Assembly: GCA_945876035.1 (NCBI GenBank)
Contig: CAMCMU010000005.1
Coordinates: 81,099-145,098 of the forward strand
Source: Schlesneria paludicola DSM 18645
GTDB lineage: Bacteria > Planctomycetota > Planctomycetia > Planctomycetales > Planctomycetaceae
DNA length: 64,000 nucleotides
Direction of reading: 5' to 3'
The notes under the pieces are model-generated. The model did no database searches. It had not been told where the DNA came from and worked only from the letters and a program-made list of their open reading frames with translations. Shown one piece after another: positions 55,026 to 64,000 of this stretch (positions are counted from its first letter, which is position 1; every line of letters starts with the position of its first letter). A program made the position numbers and the translations under genes.

Positions 55026-56090
55026 TCAGGCTTTGGACAACGAAGGCCACGGCGAGGGAAGTCCCACGAACGCGGCCGCCTGAGTCAGTTTTTCAATAAC
55101 ATCCGGAGACAGCAAAATACCATCGATCTGAGCTTGCCGGTGCATACTCCATTCTCGTTCACCAGGAAGAAGGACGCGTTCGACGCCCTCGGCCGTTGGA
55201 GCACCGTGAATTTCGTCGATCAGTTTTCGCAGACGGACTTCGAACTGTTCCACAGGCACGATGGCGCCGATGTCGATCGCAATGAACGAGGCGTTGTGCC
55301 ATGACGGACGGGACGTGTCATCAAACATCCAACTGCCCACCTGCCATGTCATGTGACCGCCGGGGAGGACTGCCGACAAAATTTCGCACCACAGCCCGAA
55401 GCCGTACCCTTTGTGCGCCGCCATGGGAGCCAGCGAGGCCTGCTGCGGATAAAGACTGGCATCGGTCGTCGGTTTTCCATCGGACCCGATCAACCACGTT
55501 GATGGAATCGGTTCACCCCGTTGATGAGCCGCATAAACTTTGCCGCCGGCCACCGCGGCTGTCGCCATGTCGAGAAGAATTGGATCGCCATTTCCCACCG
55601 GAATCCCATAAGCGATCGGATTGCTCCCCAAGACGGCACTACGTGAACCGGGAGCCGCAACACTGGGGATGTCGTTGCCGGTCACCATTCCAATGAAACC
55701 CTCGCGGCCGGCCAATGCCGCATAGTAACCGGCCGCCCCAATATGTCCCGTATTTTTGAGACCGACATAGGCAATCCCCACCTGTCGAGCTTTTGCCATC
55801 GCCGTTCGCATGGCAAACACACTGCCAACCTGCCCCAGTGCCGACTCGCCATCAATGATCGCCCAGCCGAGACCTTCCCGCTCGATGCGCGGAACCGCAG
55901 TCGCTCGATAACCGCCTCCCTTGAGTTTTTTGAGATATCCAGCCAGCAACTTGGTGCCGTGCGTAAAGACACCCATCGCATCGGTTGTGACAAGAGCGTT
56001 CGCTGTTGTCTCCGCATCAATCCGGGATAATCCGACTCGAGTCAAGGCATCGATACAAAACTGTGTGAGCGATTCGAGGGAGACATGCAT
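55026..56090 (-). CDS. Ldh2-type (malate/L-lactate/ureidoglycolate) dehydrogenase
   Basis: 354 residues. The family signature is clear: DAMGVFTHGTKLL, NTGHIGAAGYYA with the catalytic His, GNDIPSVAAPGSRSAVLGSNPIAYGIP, LDMATAAVAGGKV and MAAHKGYGFGLWCEILSAVL. Enzymes of this fold are NAD(P)-dependent 2-hydroxyacid oxidoreductases, often of opposite stereospecificity to D-isomer dehydrogenases such as the one encoded at 57264. A 20-bp tandem duplication lies in the leader before its start. Confidence 0.9.
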   Translation of the reverse strand: MHVSLESLTQFCIDALTRVGLSRIDAETTANALVTTDAMGVFTHGTKLLAGYLKKLKGGGYRATAVPRIEREGLGWAIIDGESALGQVGSVFAMRTAMAKARQVGIAYVGLKNTGHIGAAGYYAALAGREGFIGMVTGNDIPSVAAPGSRSAVLGSNPIAYGIPVGNGDPILLDMATAAVAGGKVYAAHQRGEPIPSTWLIGSDGKPTTDASLYPQQASLAPMAAHKGYGFGLWCEILSAVLPGGHMTWQVGSWMFDDTSRPSWHNASFIAIDIGAIVPVEQFEVRLRKLIDEIHGAPTAEGVERVLLPGEREWSMHRQAQIDGILLSPDVIEKLTQAAAFVGLPSPWPSLSKA

Positions 56091-56108
56091 GGAGGATTTC
56101 CGACAATT

Positions 56109-56148
56109 GTCATCAGGAACAGAGATCTGTCATCAGGAACAGAGATCT
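56109..56148. repeat. Perfect 20-bp tandem duplication between the epimerase and Ldh2 genes
   Basis: GTCATCAGGAACAGAGATCT occurs twice without a gap (56109-56128 and 56129-56148), directly after the epimerase stop and 18 bp before the Ldh2 start. It could be a recent slippage event or a doubled regulatory or processing site. Confidence 0.85.
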
Positions 56149-57111
56149 CTAATGATGCGGTGCGACACGTGACGGTGCAGTGCCATAAAACTCGACCGTT
56201 GATCGCACACCCTCTTCGAGAGTTGTCGTTCGCCAATCGCAAAAGAGTTCTGAAATATACCGTGGCTTGGGTGGAATGTTGGAGGGAATCGAAACGCCAT
56301 TCACCTGAAGCCTCAGGCCTGCGCCGGGAACGACTTGATCGATGATTCGGACAAATTCCTCGGTTGTTGCCAACTGGCTTTGAAGATCGACGACGGTCGA
56401 ACCCTGAGGGGTTTCTAACGCGGATCGAACGAAAGCGCGCGCCACATCCTCGACGTAGTCATAGCCGACGCGTCCCGTGTAATTGATGGTATAGGATTCC
56501 CCCAGAGCGGCCGCACGAGCCGCCTGAGAGGGACCAGCCGTCAACCCCACAGTCCGTTCCGGCCCGTAAACGACGTGCGGCCGGATGCCGACGGAAGCAA
56601 TGCCGAAGTGCCGCCAATACTGCTCGGCGATCGAATCAACGGCCATCTTGTAGACGCCATAAAATGAAGGCGGACGGTTGTCGGCAGCTGTCAGTCCCAA
56701 CGAGCCGTCATCCGCTTCGGGACCGTAAACCGCATAAGAACTGGCATACGAAATGCCTTTGATCTGTTGGGCTCTGCCGCGGGCTAATTCGAACAGCGCC
56801 ACACTGCCCAAGACGTTGATCTCGCAGCCGGCATAGGGATCTTGCTGACAACTTGGAGTCAGCAGAGCGGCCAAATGAATGATGTGGGAGATGTCATGCT
56901 CGTCTGCGATTCGCTGAAGAATTTCACGATCTAGCATGCTTCCGGCAACGAACGTCACCTGCGCGGCAGCGGTGCCTAGAACGCGATCCCATCGCGTGTC
57001 ATTCCGCTGAATGTCCAGCACCACGGGCGTCATTCCGCGTGACAACAAATCACGTAAAACCCAAGTCCCGATGAATCCACCGCCGCCCGTTACCAAGACC
57101 GAATTGCTCAT
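56149..57111 (-). CDS. NAD-dependent epimerase/dehydratase (extended SDR)
   Basis: 320 residues. Nucleotide motif VLVTGGGGFIGTWVLRD, catalytic Tyr-Lys in FYGVYKMAVDS, and SSYAVYGPEADDGS with the serine. The fold is that of sugar-nucleotide epimerases, but members also act as sugar or aldose 1-dehydrogenases and as D-erythronate-type dehydrogenases. In this catabolic setting oxidation of a sugar or sugar acid is likelier than nucleotide-sugar synthesis. ATG 57111 has GAGG five bases before it. Confidence 0.87.
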   Translation of the reverse strand: MSNSVLVTGGGGFIGTWVLRDLLSRGMTPVVLDIQRNDTRWDRVLGTAAAQVTFVAGSMLDREILQRIADEHDISHIIHLAALLTPSCQQDPYAGCEINVLGSVALFELARGRAQQIKGISYASSYAVYGPEADDGSLGLTAADNRPPSFYGVYKMAVDSIAEQYWRHFGIASVGIRPHVVYGPERTVGLTAGPSQAARAAALGESYTINYTGRVGYDYVEDVARAFVRSALETPQGSTVVDLQSQLATTEEFVRIIDQVVPGAGLRLQVNGVSIPSNIPPKPRYISELFCDWRTTTLEEGVRSTVEFYGTAPSRVAPHH

Positions 57112-57263
57112 CGGATCCTCAATCGCTTCTTCGTCCTGCCCCCAAGACATACCGCGGATTTCGAAATTTTCTCGCCACGAAAATCACCGTTCCCCCGTTT
57201 CCGTCGCAGAGCCGATCTCTGAAGAACCGAAAACACGGCAACGGTTTCAATGATCAAGCACGC

Positions 57264-58226
57264 TTAACCAACGCCATTCACAATATTCGGCAACCGCTCA
57301 CCACGCACCGCCATCAACGCTAGTTGGGTTGCGGTTTCTCGCAATTTGCGCACGGCCGGGACGCTGCACGAGGCGATGTGTGAGGCAATGATGACGTTGT
57401 CCATTTTCAAGATCGGATGTTCCGACGGAATCGGCTCTGGAGCAAACACGTCTAATGCCGCTGCCGAAACCTGCCCACTTTGAAGTGCTGCGGTCAACGC
57501 CGCAGAATCGGCCAGATCGCCTCGAGCGACATTGATCAGAATCACTCCCCGTTTCATGCTTGCCAACGACTCGCGGTTGATCATCCCCCGAGTCTGCGAC
57601 ATTGAGGGGCAGTGCAGAGTGATCACATCCGACTCGGAAAACAGCGCGTTCAGAGACACTGGCCGGCAACCGTTCTTCTCAATCTCCAGAGGAACGACGA
57701 CGGGATCGTGAACGAGTACCTGACATTTAAATGCCCGCAACCGCGCCGCCACTTCTCGACCAATTCGCCCAAAGCCGACGACGCCGACTTTCAGATCCCG
57801 CAGGGTACGCATCTGATCCATCGGAGTTGCCAACCCCCACTTCCCGTCACGGACGCGCACACAGTTCGTCACGACCTGACGTGTCGTCGCCAAGACGAAG
57901 GCGAGAGTATGGTCGGCCACCTCGTCAATACAGTAGTCCGGCACGTTGCAGACGGGAATACCACGAGCCTTCGCGGCCTCAAGATCGACATTGTCCACAC
58001 CGATGCCGTATCGCACAATCACCTTCGCATTGCGCATGCTGCCGATGACGTCCGCATTCACAGGCGCAAATTGAGTGATGACGGCGTCGGCATCTGACAC
58101 CAATTGAGGCAATTCCGCCGCAGTTCGCTTCTCTTTCCAAGCGACGATCTCGTGACCCAACGGTTGGAGTATCCCCTCCTCGATGTCAAGACTCGGAAAG
58201 GAATAGTCCGTGATCGCGATTTTCAT
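57264..58226 (-). CDS. D-isomer-specific 2-hydroxyacid dehydrogenase
   Basis: 320 residues. N-terminal substrate half, NAD motif VGVVGFGRIGREVAARL, and the catalytic triad: Arg in LINVARGDLAD, Glu in DVFAPEPIP, His in IASHIASC. The family reduces 2-oxoacids or oxidises D-2-hydroxyacids. It is the first gene of the nine-gene operon, separated from the divergent GntR gene by 182 bp. ATG 58226 has AGGAG ten bases upstream and a usual N-terminus (MKIAITDYSF). Confidence 0.9.
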   Translation of the reverse strand: MKIAITDYSFPSLDIEEGILQPLGHEIVAWKEKRTAAELPQLVSDADAVITQFAPVNADVIGSMRNAKVIVRYGIGVDNVDLEAAKARGIPVCNVPDYCIDEVADHTLAFVLATTRQVVTNCVRVRDGKWGLATPMDQMRTLRDLKVGVVGFGRIGREVAARLRAFKCQVLVHDPVVVPLEIEKNGCRPVSLNALFSESDVITLHCPSMSQTRGMINRESLASMKRGVILINVARGDLADSAALTAALQSGQVSAAALDVFAPEPIPSEHPILKMDNVIIASHIASCSVPAVRKLRETATQLALMAVRGERLPNIVNGVG

Positions 58227-58354
58227 CGTCGTAACACTCCTGCCAAAAATGTGGTCGATGTATTTTAAAGAAACGGAATCAGGCATGACCCGCAAACGGA
58301 ATTCGTGAAATGAATTTCAGACAACGGCATCTTGAATTGACCAATTCCGTTTGT

Positions 58355-58370
58355 CTGATAATCTAATCAG
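58355..58370. promoter_or_regulatory. Inverted repeat, candidate operator of the GntR regulator
   Basis: CTGAT-6-ATCAG lies in the divergent region between the GntR gene and the catabolic operon, 38 bp before the regulator start. Short AT-rich inverted repeats in such spots are typical targets of FadR-type GntR repressors. Binding is inferred from place and symmetry only. Confidence 0.4.
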
Positions 58371-58408
58371 CGATTTTCCAGACTGCAACCCAGCCATAAA
58401 GTCGCCTC

Positions 58409-59080
58409 ATGGTAGAAACCGTTGGACGTTCCAAATTGCGTGATGTCGTGGCGACTCGCTTGAAGGCGTTCATCCTCGAGGGAAATCTTCAGTCGGGAGA
58501 CCGGTTACCGACGGAGACGGAATTGGCGACAAAATTCGGAGTCAGTCGGCTCAGCCTGCGTGAAGCGACCAAGTCTCTTGAATTTCTTGGAATTGTCGAA
58601 GCCAAGCCGGGAAGGGGGCTGACCGTCGGTTGCGTGAACATGGAACGGGTGACCGAGTATCTTGGATTCCATCCCGCACTGCATCAGGTTTCCGCAACAG
58701 AACTGATTGACACTCGGATTCTAATCGAATCAGGCGTCCTGACCCATGTTGCCCGGCGAATGAAACACGACGAATCGATTTACGACAGACTTCATGTCAT
58801 CAATGCCGAACTTCGTCAGGCTCGCAGCCTGCCACGATGGGTGAAACTCGATATTGAATTCCATCGTGAGCTCATCCGGGCCAGCGGTCTGTCGCCGTTG
58901 ATGGCTTTCACAGAGGTTCTTGCCGTGTTTTTTCAACGTTTCCGTGAGAGTATCAAAAGGGCGGAATGGTCGCAGGGAGTGGACAGCCACCAGCAAATCA
59001 TTGACGCACTCAAAGCGGGTCGCCTGCGACAGGCCGATCGAGCATTGCGACAACATATCGAAAGCCACCGAGAGCGGTAG
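58409..59080 (+). CDS. FadR-subfamily GntR transcriptional regulator
   Basis: 223 residues. Winged helix at ~8-75 (RLKAFILEGNLQSGDRLPTETELA, FGVSRLSLREATKSLEFLGIVEAKPGRG). The C-terminal FCD ligand domain has D..I..E..H spacing (ELIDTRILIESG, DIEFHRELIRASG, DSHQQIIDALKAGRLRQADRALRQHIESH), with Asp and three His placed to bind a metal that usually helps hold a carboxylate effector. It is divergent from the nine-gene operon and most likely represses it until an organic acid is present. Confidence 0.9.
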   Translation: MVETVGRSKLRDVVATRLKAFILEGNLQSGDRLPTETELATKFGVSRLSLREATKSLEFLGIVEAKPGRGLTVGCVNMERVTEYLGFHPALHQVSATELIDTRILIESGVLTHVARRMKHDESIYDRLHVINAELRQARSLPRWVKLDIEFHRELIRASGLSPLMAFTEVLAVFFQRFRESIKRAEWSQGVDSHQQIIDALKAGRLRQADRALRQHIESHRER

Positions 59081-59435
59081 GAGTCACACCTCGCCTGTCT
59101 CGCCCGCATCGGAGGCGTTGGTTCCCTCCTTATCTAAGCTCGACTTGTCCCTCGACTTGTCGAAACGAACCCTCGCGTCAGACGTCTTCCGACAAAAAAC
59201 CTCGAACGTCACCAAGCGTTGTCGCGAATCTCAGCCGTCCATGCCCGACGGCTTCCTCGCGATCCGGGACTGCCGGTGTATTGCCAGACTGTCACTGGTG
59301 ATTCAGAAGCCGTACGACTGCATCCCGTCGTCGTGTCTGCGTGGTGCGAATTGTTTCCGCTTGGACAACGTGGTAGAGTCGAATCAGACTCGAATTACCA
59401 CTCGGGGGGTGCATCCACACGAATTGGAAGCGATT
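59081..59435. other. Intergenic region before the acyl cassette
   Basis: 355 bases. GAGTC-6-GACTC (59376-59391) is an inverted repeat 45 bp before the ACP start and may be an operator. The frame of the ACP gene stays open upstream to 58920, but that part runs inside the GntR gene and is not protein-like. Confidence 0.35.
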
Positions 59436-59660
59436 ATGTCGACTGATCGGACGTTGGAATTATTGGAGTGTGTTTTCGAATTGCCACCGGGAAGCCTGTC
59501 GCCGGCCGACGCCATCGCCGATCGCTGGGAATCGATTGCGGTTTTGGGATTCATGGCTGCGGTGGATGAAGAATTCAGCGTGGTGCTTTCCCCGCAAAAA
59601 CTCGCGGCGTGCCAGACTGCACAAGATGTTGCCGATTTGGTCCGGGGTCATGCGAGCTGA
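59436..59660 (+). CDS. Small acyl-carrier-protein-like protein
   Basis: 74 residues (MSTDRTLELLECVFELPPGS). The carrier motif DSL reads WESIAVLGFMAAVDEEF, keeping the serine for phosphopantetheine; the final helix QTAQDVADLVRGH is typical. It differs clearly from the housekeeping ACP at 10129, so it is a dedicated carrier. It heads a four-gene same-strand cassette and the SDR follows directly. Confidence 0.8.
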   Translation: MSTDRTLELLECVFELPPGSLSPADAIADRWESIAVLGFMAAVDEEFSVVLSPQKLAACQTAQDVADLVRGHAS

Positions 59661-59703
59661 ACCACAAGCTCTGTTCGAACTCTTTCGCCAATCAGACTCG
59701 ATC

Positions 59704-60474
59704 ATGAACGACGTACTCGCCAACGCTTGGAGTCTGAAGGATCAAACGATCTTAGTGACCGGCGCTTCGAGCGGAATCGGTCGGGCGGTCTCGCAGGTTT
59801 TGGCCGAACGGGGCGCGCGACTGGTCCTCAGCGGAAGAAACGAAGCCCGACTCCTCGAAACCCTCCAAGCATTGCCGGACGATGGTCATCTCCTCGCACC
59901 GTATGATCTGGCGGATCTCGACGGAATCTTGGCGTGGCTAGGCGGCCTGATACCGCGAACAGGCCGGCTGTCCGGTTTGGCCCACTGTGCCGGCATTTTT
60001 GCCCTTCAGCCAGCCCGTTTGTCGACTGTCAAAACGTGGGATCGAATTTTGAGAACCAATCTGATCGCAGCAGCGCAATTGGCCGCCGCCTTTCGACCGG
60101 CGACGATCAGCACACGGCCGGCGAGCATGGTGTTCGTCTCGTCGGTCGCTGGCCTCGTGGGCGATCGGGGAATTTCGGCGTACTCGGCCAGCAAGGGTGC
60201 CCTCATTTCGCTGACGAAGACGCTCGCTTTGGAATTCGCAGCAGAACACATTCGTGTCAACTGCGTCGCTCCCGGTCAGGTCGCCACGCCGATGAGAGAA
60301 CAGACACAACAATTTTTGTCGCCGGAACAATCGGCAGCCATCGAGGCGATGCATCCGTTGGGAATCGGATTACCCGCCGATGTGGCGCAGGCCATCGCAT
60401 TTCTGCTGATGCCGTGTTCGCGGTGGTTCACAGGCTCGACGCTCGTCGTCGACGGCGGCTATACGGCCCATTAG
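59704..60474 (+). CDS. SDR, probable 3-oxoacyl-ACP reductase of the acyl cassette
   Basis: 256 residues. TILVTGASSGIGRAVSQVL for the cofactor, AHCAGIFALQPARL, catalytic Ser in VFVSSVAGLVG, Tyr-Lys in SAYSASKGALISL, and the usual WFTGSTLVVDGG end: a complete FabG-like enzyme. Between a carrier protein and KAS III it most likely reduces a 3-oxoacyl-carrier to 3-hydroxyacyl. ATG 59704 is used; ATG 59650 would overlap the ACP stop by 11 bp and is also possible. Confidence 0.85.
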   Translation: MNDVLANAWSLKDQTILVTGASSGIGRAVSQVLAERGARLVLSGRNEARLLETLQALPDDGHLLAPYDLADLDGILAWLGGLIPRTGRLSGLAHCAGIFALQPARLSTVKTWDRILRTNLIAAAQLAAAFRPATISTRPASMVFVSSVAGLVGDRGISAYSASKGALISLTKTLALEFAAEHIRVNCVAPGQVATPMREQTQQFLSPEQSAAIEAMHPLGIGLPADVAQAIAFLLMPCSRWFTGSTLVVDGGYTAH

Positions 60475-60488
60475 CCCAAAGGACTGTC

Positions 60489-61184
60489 ATGTTGCGTGTG
60501 CTGATCGCGGGTGCGGGAAATTTCGGTCGCGAAATTGCCGATGGAATCGATGGCTACGCCGGGGCCAACGCGGAGTGGAAGTTCTCCGGATTCCTCAGCG
60601 ATATCCCAGACGCGCTGAAGGGCTATGATTTTCCGGAACAGATCCTCGGCACAATTGCGGATTATCAACCTCAACCCGACGATCGAATTGTGGTGGCCAT
60701 CAGCGATCCTGGGCCCAAAATGCAGGTGGCGGAACGGTTGAAGCAACGCGGAGCAAAGTTTTTATCGCTGGTGCATCGCTCGGCGGTCGTTTGTCGTCGG
60801 ACAATCCTCGGCGAAGGTGTTGTGATTGCGCCGCTGGCCTATGTCGGTGGGGGCGCAGTCCTCGGCGATTTCGTGGTCTTGAATGTGAATGCGACCGTCG
60901 GCCATGATACGCGGATCGGCGAGGGATGCACCCTCAGTTCCCATTGCGATTTGACGGGGCATGTGGAGTTAGGAAAGGGCGTATTTCTGGCGACGCACGC
61001 CTGCGTTATTCCCAAAGTTCGCGTCGGCGACGGAGCCTTTATCGGAGCCGGAAGCGTCGTCATCCGGCACGTGCCGGCCGGCAGTCGCGTCTTCGGGGTG
61101 CCCGCCCGAAATATCGCTATCGCCGCGAGTCATGACAAAACCTCACCCTCAACGTTTTCAGAGAAAGTGTGCGATGCGCGCTAG
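60489..61184 (+). CDS. NeuD-like acyltransferase (left-handed beta-helix)
   Basis: 231 residues. N-terminal Rossmann-like part (MLRVLIAGAGNFGREIADGI) followed by hexapeptide repeats (VIAPLAYVGGGAVLGDFVVLNVNATVGHDTRIGEG, VFLATHACVIPKVRVGDGAFIGAGSVV), with the probable catalytic His in NATVGHD. The family O- or N-acylates sugars such as sialic acid and UDP-amino sugars. Starts 14 bp after the SDR and overlaps the KAS III gene by 11 bp. It is the likely acceptor end of the cassette. Confidence 0.85.
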   Translation: MLRVLIAGAGNFGREIADGIDGYAGANAEWKFSGFLSDIPDALKGYDFPEQILGTIADYQPQPDDRIVVAISDPGPKMQVAERLKQRGAKFLSLVHRSAVVCRRTILGEGVVIAPLAYVGGGAVLGDFVVLNVNATVGHDTRIGEGCTLSSHCDLTGHVELGKGVFLATHACVIPKVRVGDGAFIGAGSVVIRHVPAGSRVFGVPARNIAIAASHDKTSPSTFSEKVCDAR

Positions 61185-62154
61185 AATCGTCGCCGTTGAT
61201 TATCAGCTCGGCAAAACGTGCATTACCAACAGTCAATTGGCCACGCTGTCCGAGCAGTGGACCGAAGAAAAAATCTGGCAGAAGACGGGAGTCCGACAAC
61301 GGAGTATTGCAACCGCGGATGAATATGCATCCGATCTTGCCTGTCATGCCGCCGAACATCTTTTTGACCGCGGTCTGATCCGCCGTGAGGAGATCGATTT
61401 TTTAGTCTATGTGACCCAATCGCCCGATCAACTGATGCCGGCCACCGCGTGCGTGATCCAATCTCGACTCGGACTTGCATCGCACTGCGGTGCGATCGAG
61501 ATTAACCAAGGTTGTTCGGGGTATGTTTATGGCCTCGGAGTCGTCACGGGATTGGTCGAATCCGGTCAAGCTCGACACGTATTGCTCCTGTGTGCCGACA
61601 CCGTCTCACGATATCTCGCGCCGGACGACTTGACCGTCCGAACGCTGTTTGGTGACGCCGGATCAGCGACCTCCATTCAAGCGACAACGCAGGACAGCCA
61701 AGCCATCGGACCGTTTCTGCATGGGACCGACGGATCGGGGGCTGAAAATCTGTGTGTCCGCGGCGGCGGTCTGCGGCAACAGCCTGATTCGACCGGCGGC
61801 TCACCACGCATGTTCATGAACGGACCGGAAGTCTTCGCGTTTACCATGTCTGCCATTCCCAAAGCCGTGCAGGCGTTACTCGAACAGGCTCAGTTGACAC
61901 TGACGGACATCGACTTAATTGTATTCCATCAAGCAAACGCCTTCATCCTCGAACATCTTCGTTCCAAATTGAAAGTCCCGAAAGAGCGATTTGTGATCGC
62001 AATGGAGCACTGCGGAAATACGACCTCTAGTTCCATTCCAATTGCACTGCGCATCGCAGAGCAAGACTCTCGGCTGCAATCAGGAATGCGTGTGATGGTC
62101 GTGGGCTTTGGCGTCGGCTATTCGTGGTCACTGGCACTCTTGAACTGGCCATGA
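61174..62154 (+). CDS. Beta-ketoacyl-ACP synthase III-like enzyme
   Basis: 326 residues. Triad intact: Cys in EINQGCSGYVYGL, His in IVFHQANAFIL, Asn in HCGNTTSSSIPIAL. The start MRARIVAVDYQL (ATG 61174) fits the family. It primes or condenses an acyl-CoA with malonyl-carrier. Housekeeping fabH is absent from the fab block at 7.6-13.2 kb; whether this is the cell's only KAS III cannot be told, but its linkage to a private carrier and an acyltransferase points to a special acyl group. Confidence 0.88.
   Translation: MRARIVAVDYQLGKTCITNSQLATLSEQWTEEKIWQKTGVRQRSIATADEYASDLACHAAEHLFDRGLIRREEIDFLVYVTQSPDQLMPATACVIQSRLGLASHCGAIEINQGCSGYVYGLGVVTGLVESGQARHVLLLCADTVSRYLAPDDLTVRTLFGDAGSATSIQATTQDSQAIGPFLHGTDGSGAENLCVRGGGLRQQPDSTGGSPRMFMNGPEVFAFTMSAIPKAVQALLEQAQLTLTDIDLIVFHQANAFILEHLRSKLKVPKERFVIAMEHCGNTTSSSIPIALRIAEQDSRLQSGMRVMVVGFGVGYSWSLALLNWP

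Positions 62155-64000
<1,846 letters not shown>

Noticed and set aside
58920..59435. N-terminal extension of the small ACP frame
   Set aside because: Overlaps the GntR gene and has no protein-like composition; ATG 59436 gives a complete carrier domain.
59934..60488. N-terminal extension of the NeuD-like frame
   Set aside because: Runs inside the SDR gene in another frame; the domain starts at ATG 60489.

Overview
The window reads as the chromosome of a planctomycete (order Planctomycetales or a close relative). The evidence is two DUF1549/DUF1553 proteins (one with an N-terminal c-type haem domain), a Tat-exported DUF1501 protein beside one of them, two large PQQ-like beta-propeller proteins, many unlinked single-copy housekeeping genes and moderate G+C. 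No species can be named from sequence alone. Coordinates use the start codons I prefer; alternatives are noted in the entries.

Left part (1-17,932): the 3' end of a DUF1553 protein with an odd in-frame insert; a minus-strand cobalt/nickel ECF importer (cbiM-N fusion, cbiQ, cbiO); a Kelch protein; a TauE/SafE permease overlapping an SUI1-type factor; then a lipid block rpmF-plsX-fabD-acpP-fabF ending in a ketosynthase-fold protein that has lost its catalytic cysteine. A TPR protein, a rhomboid-like protease and a purine nucleoside phosphorylase follow.

Middle (18,114-46,383): a small protein built of two runs of 17 aspartates; an 11-kb MoxR/Bat (aerotolerance-type) operon ending in a BatD-BatE fusion; an HtrA protease; an orphan solute-binding lipoprotein; ribosomal protein L27; a Tat-exported Cys-rich bufferin-like lipoprotein beside a molybdopterin adenylyltransferase; a damaged FmdB-like zinc ribbon; an orphan EboA; two PQQ-like propeller proteins; and a DUF1549/DUF1553 + DUF1501 pair.

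Right part (46,420-59,080): nine minus-strand genes form a probable catabolic operon, divergent from a FadR-type GntR regulator. They encode a D-2-hydroxyacid dehydrogenase, NAD-dependent epimerase, Ldh2-type dehydrogenase, fumarylacetoacetase-family hydrolase, tandem-domain cyclase/hydrolase, Nramp-fold transporter, SDR, fused alpha-beta 2-oxoacid dehydrogenase E1, and E2. Together they look like uptake and oxidation of a sugar acid or hydroxy acid, with cleavage and feeding of a 2-oxoacid to an acyl-CoA-forming complex. The substrate cannot be read from sequence. I regard this as the best candidate for an undescribed system.

Next comes a four-gene acyl-making cassette (small ACP, SDR, NeuD-like acyltransferase, KAS III; 59,436-62,154). 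After a 970-bp gene-poor stretch comes tRNA-Ala(GGC) with a strong terminator. An integrase runs in from the right edge and its reading frame ends inside the tRNA, so an integrated element probably begins there and continues past the window.
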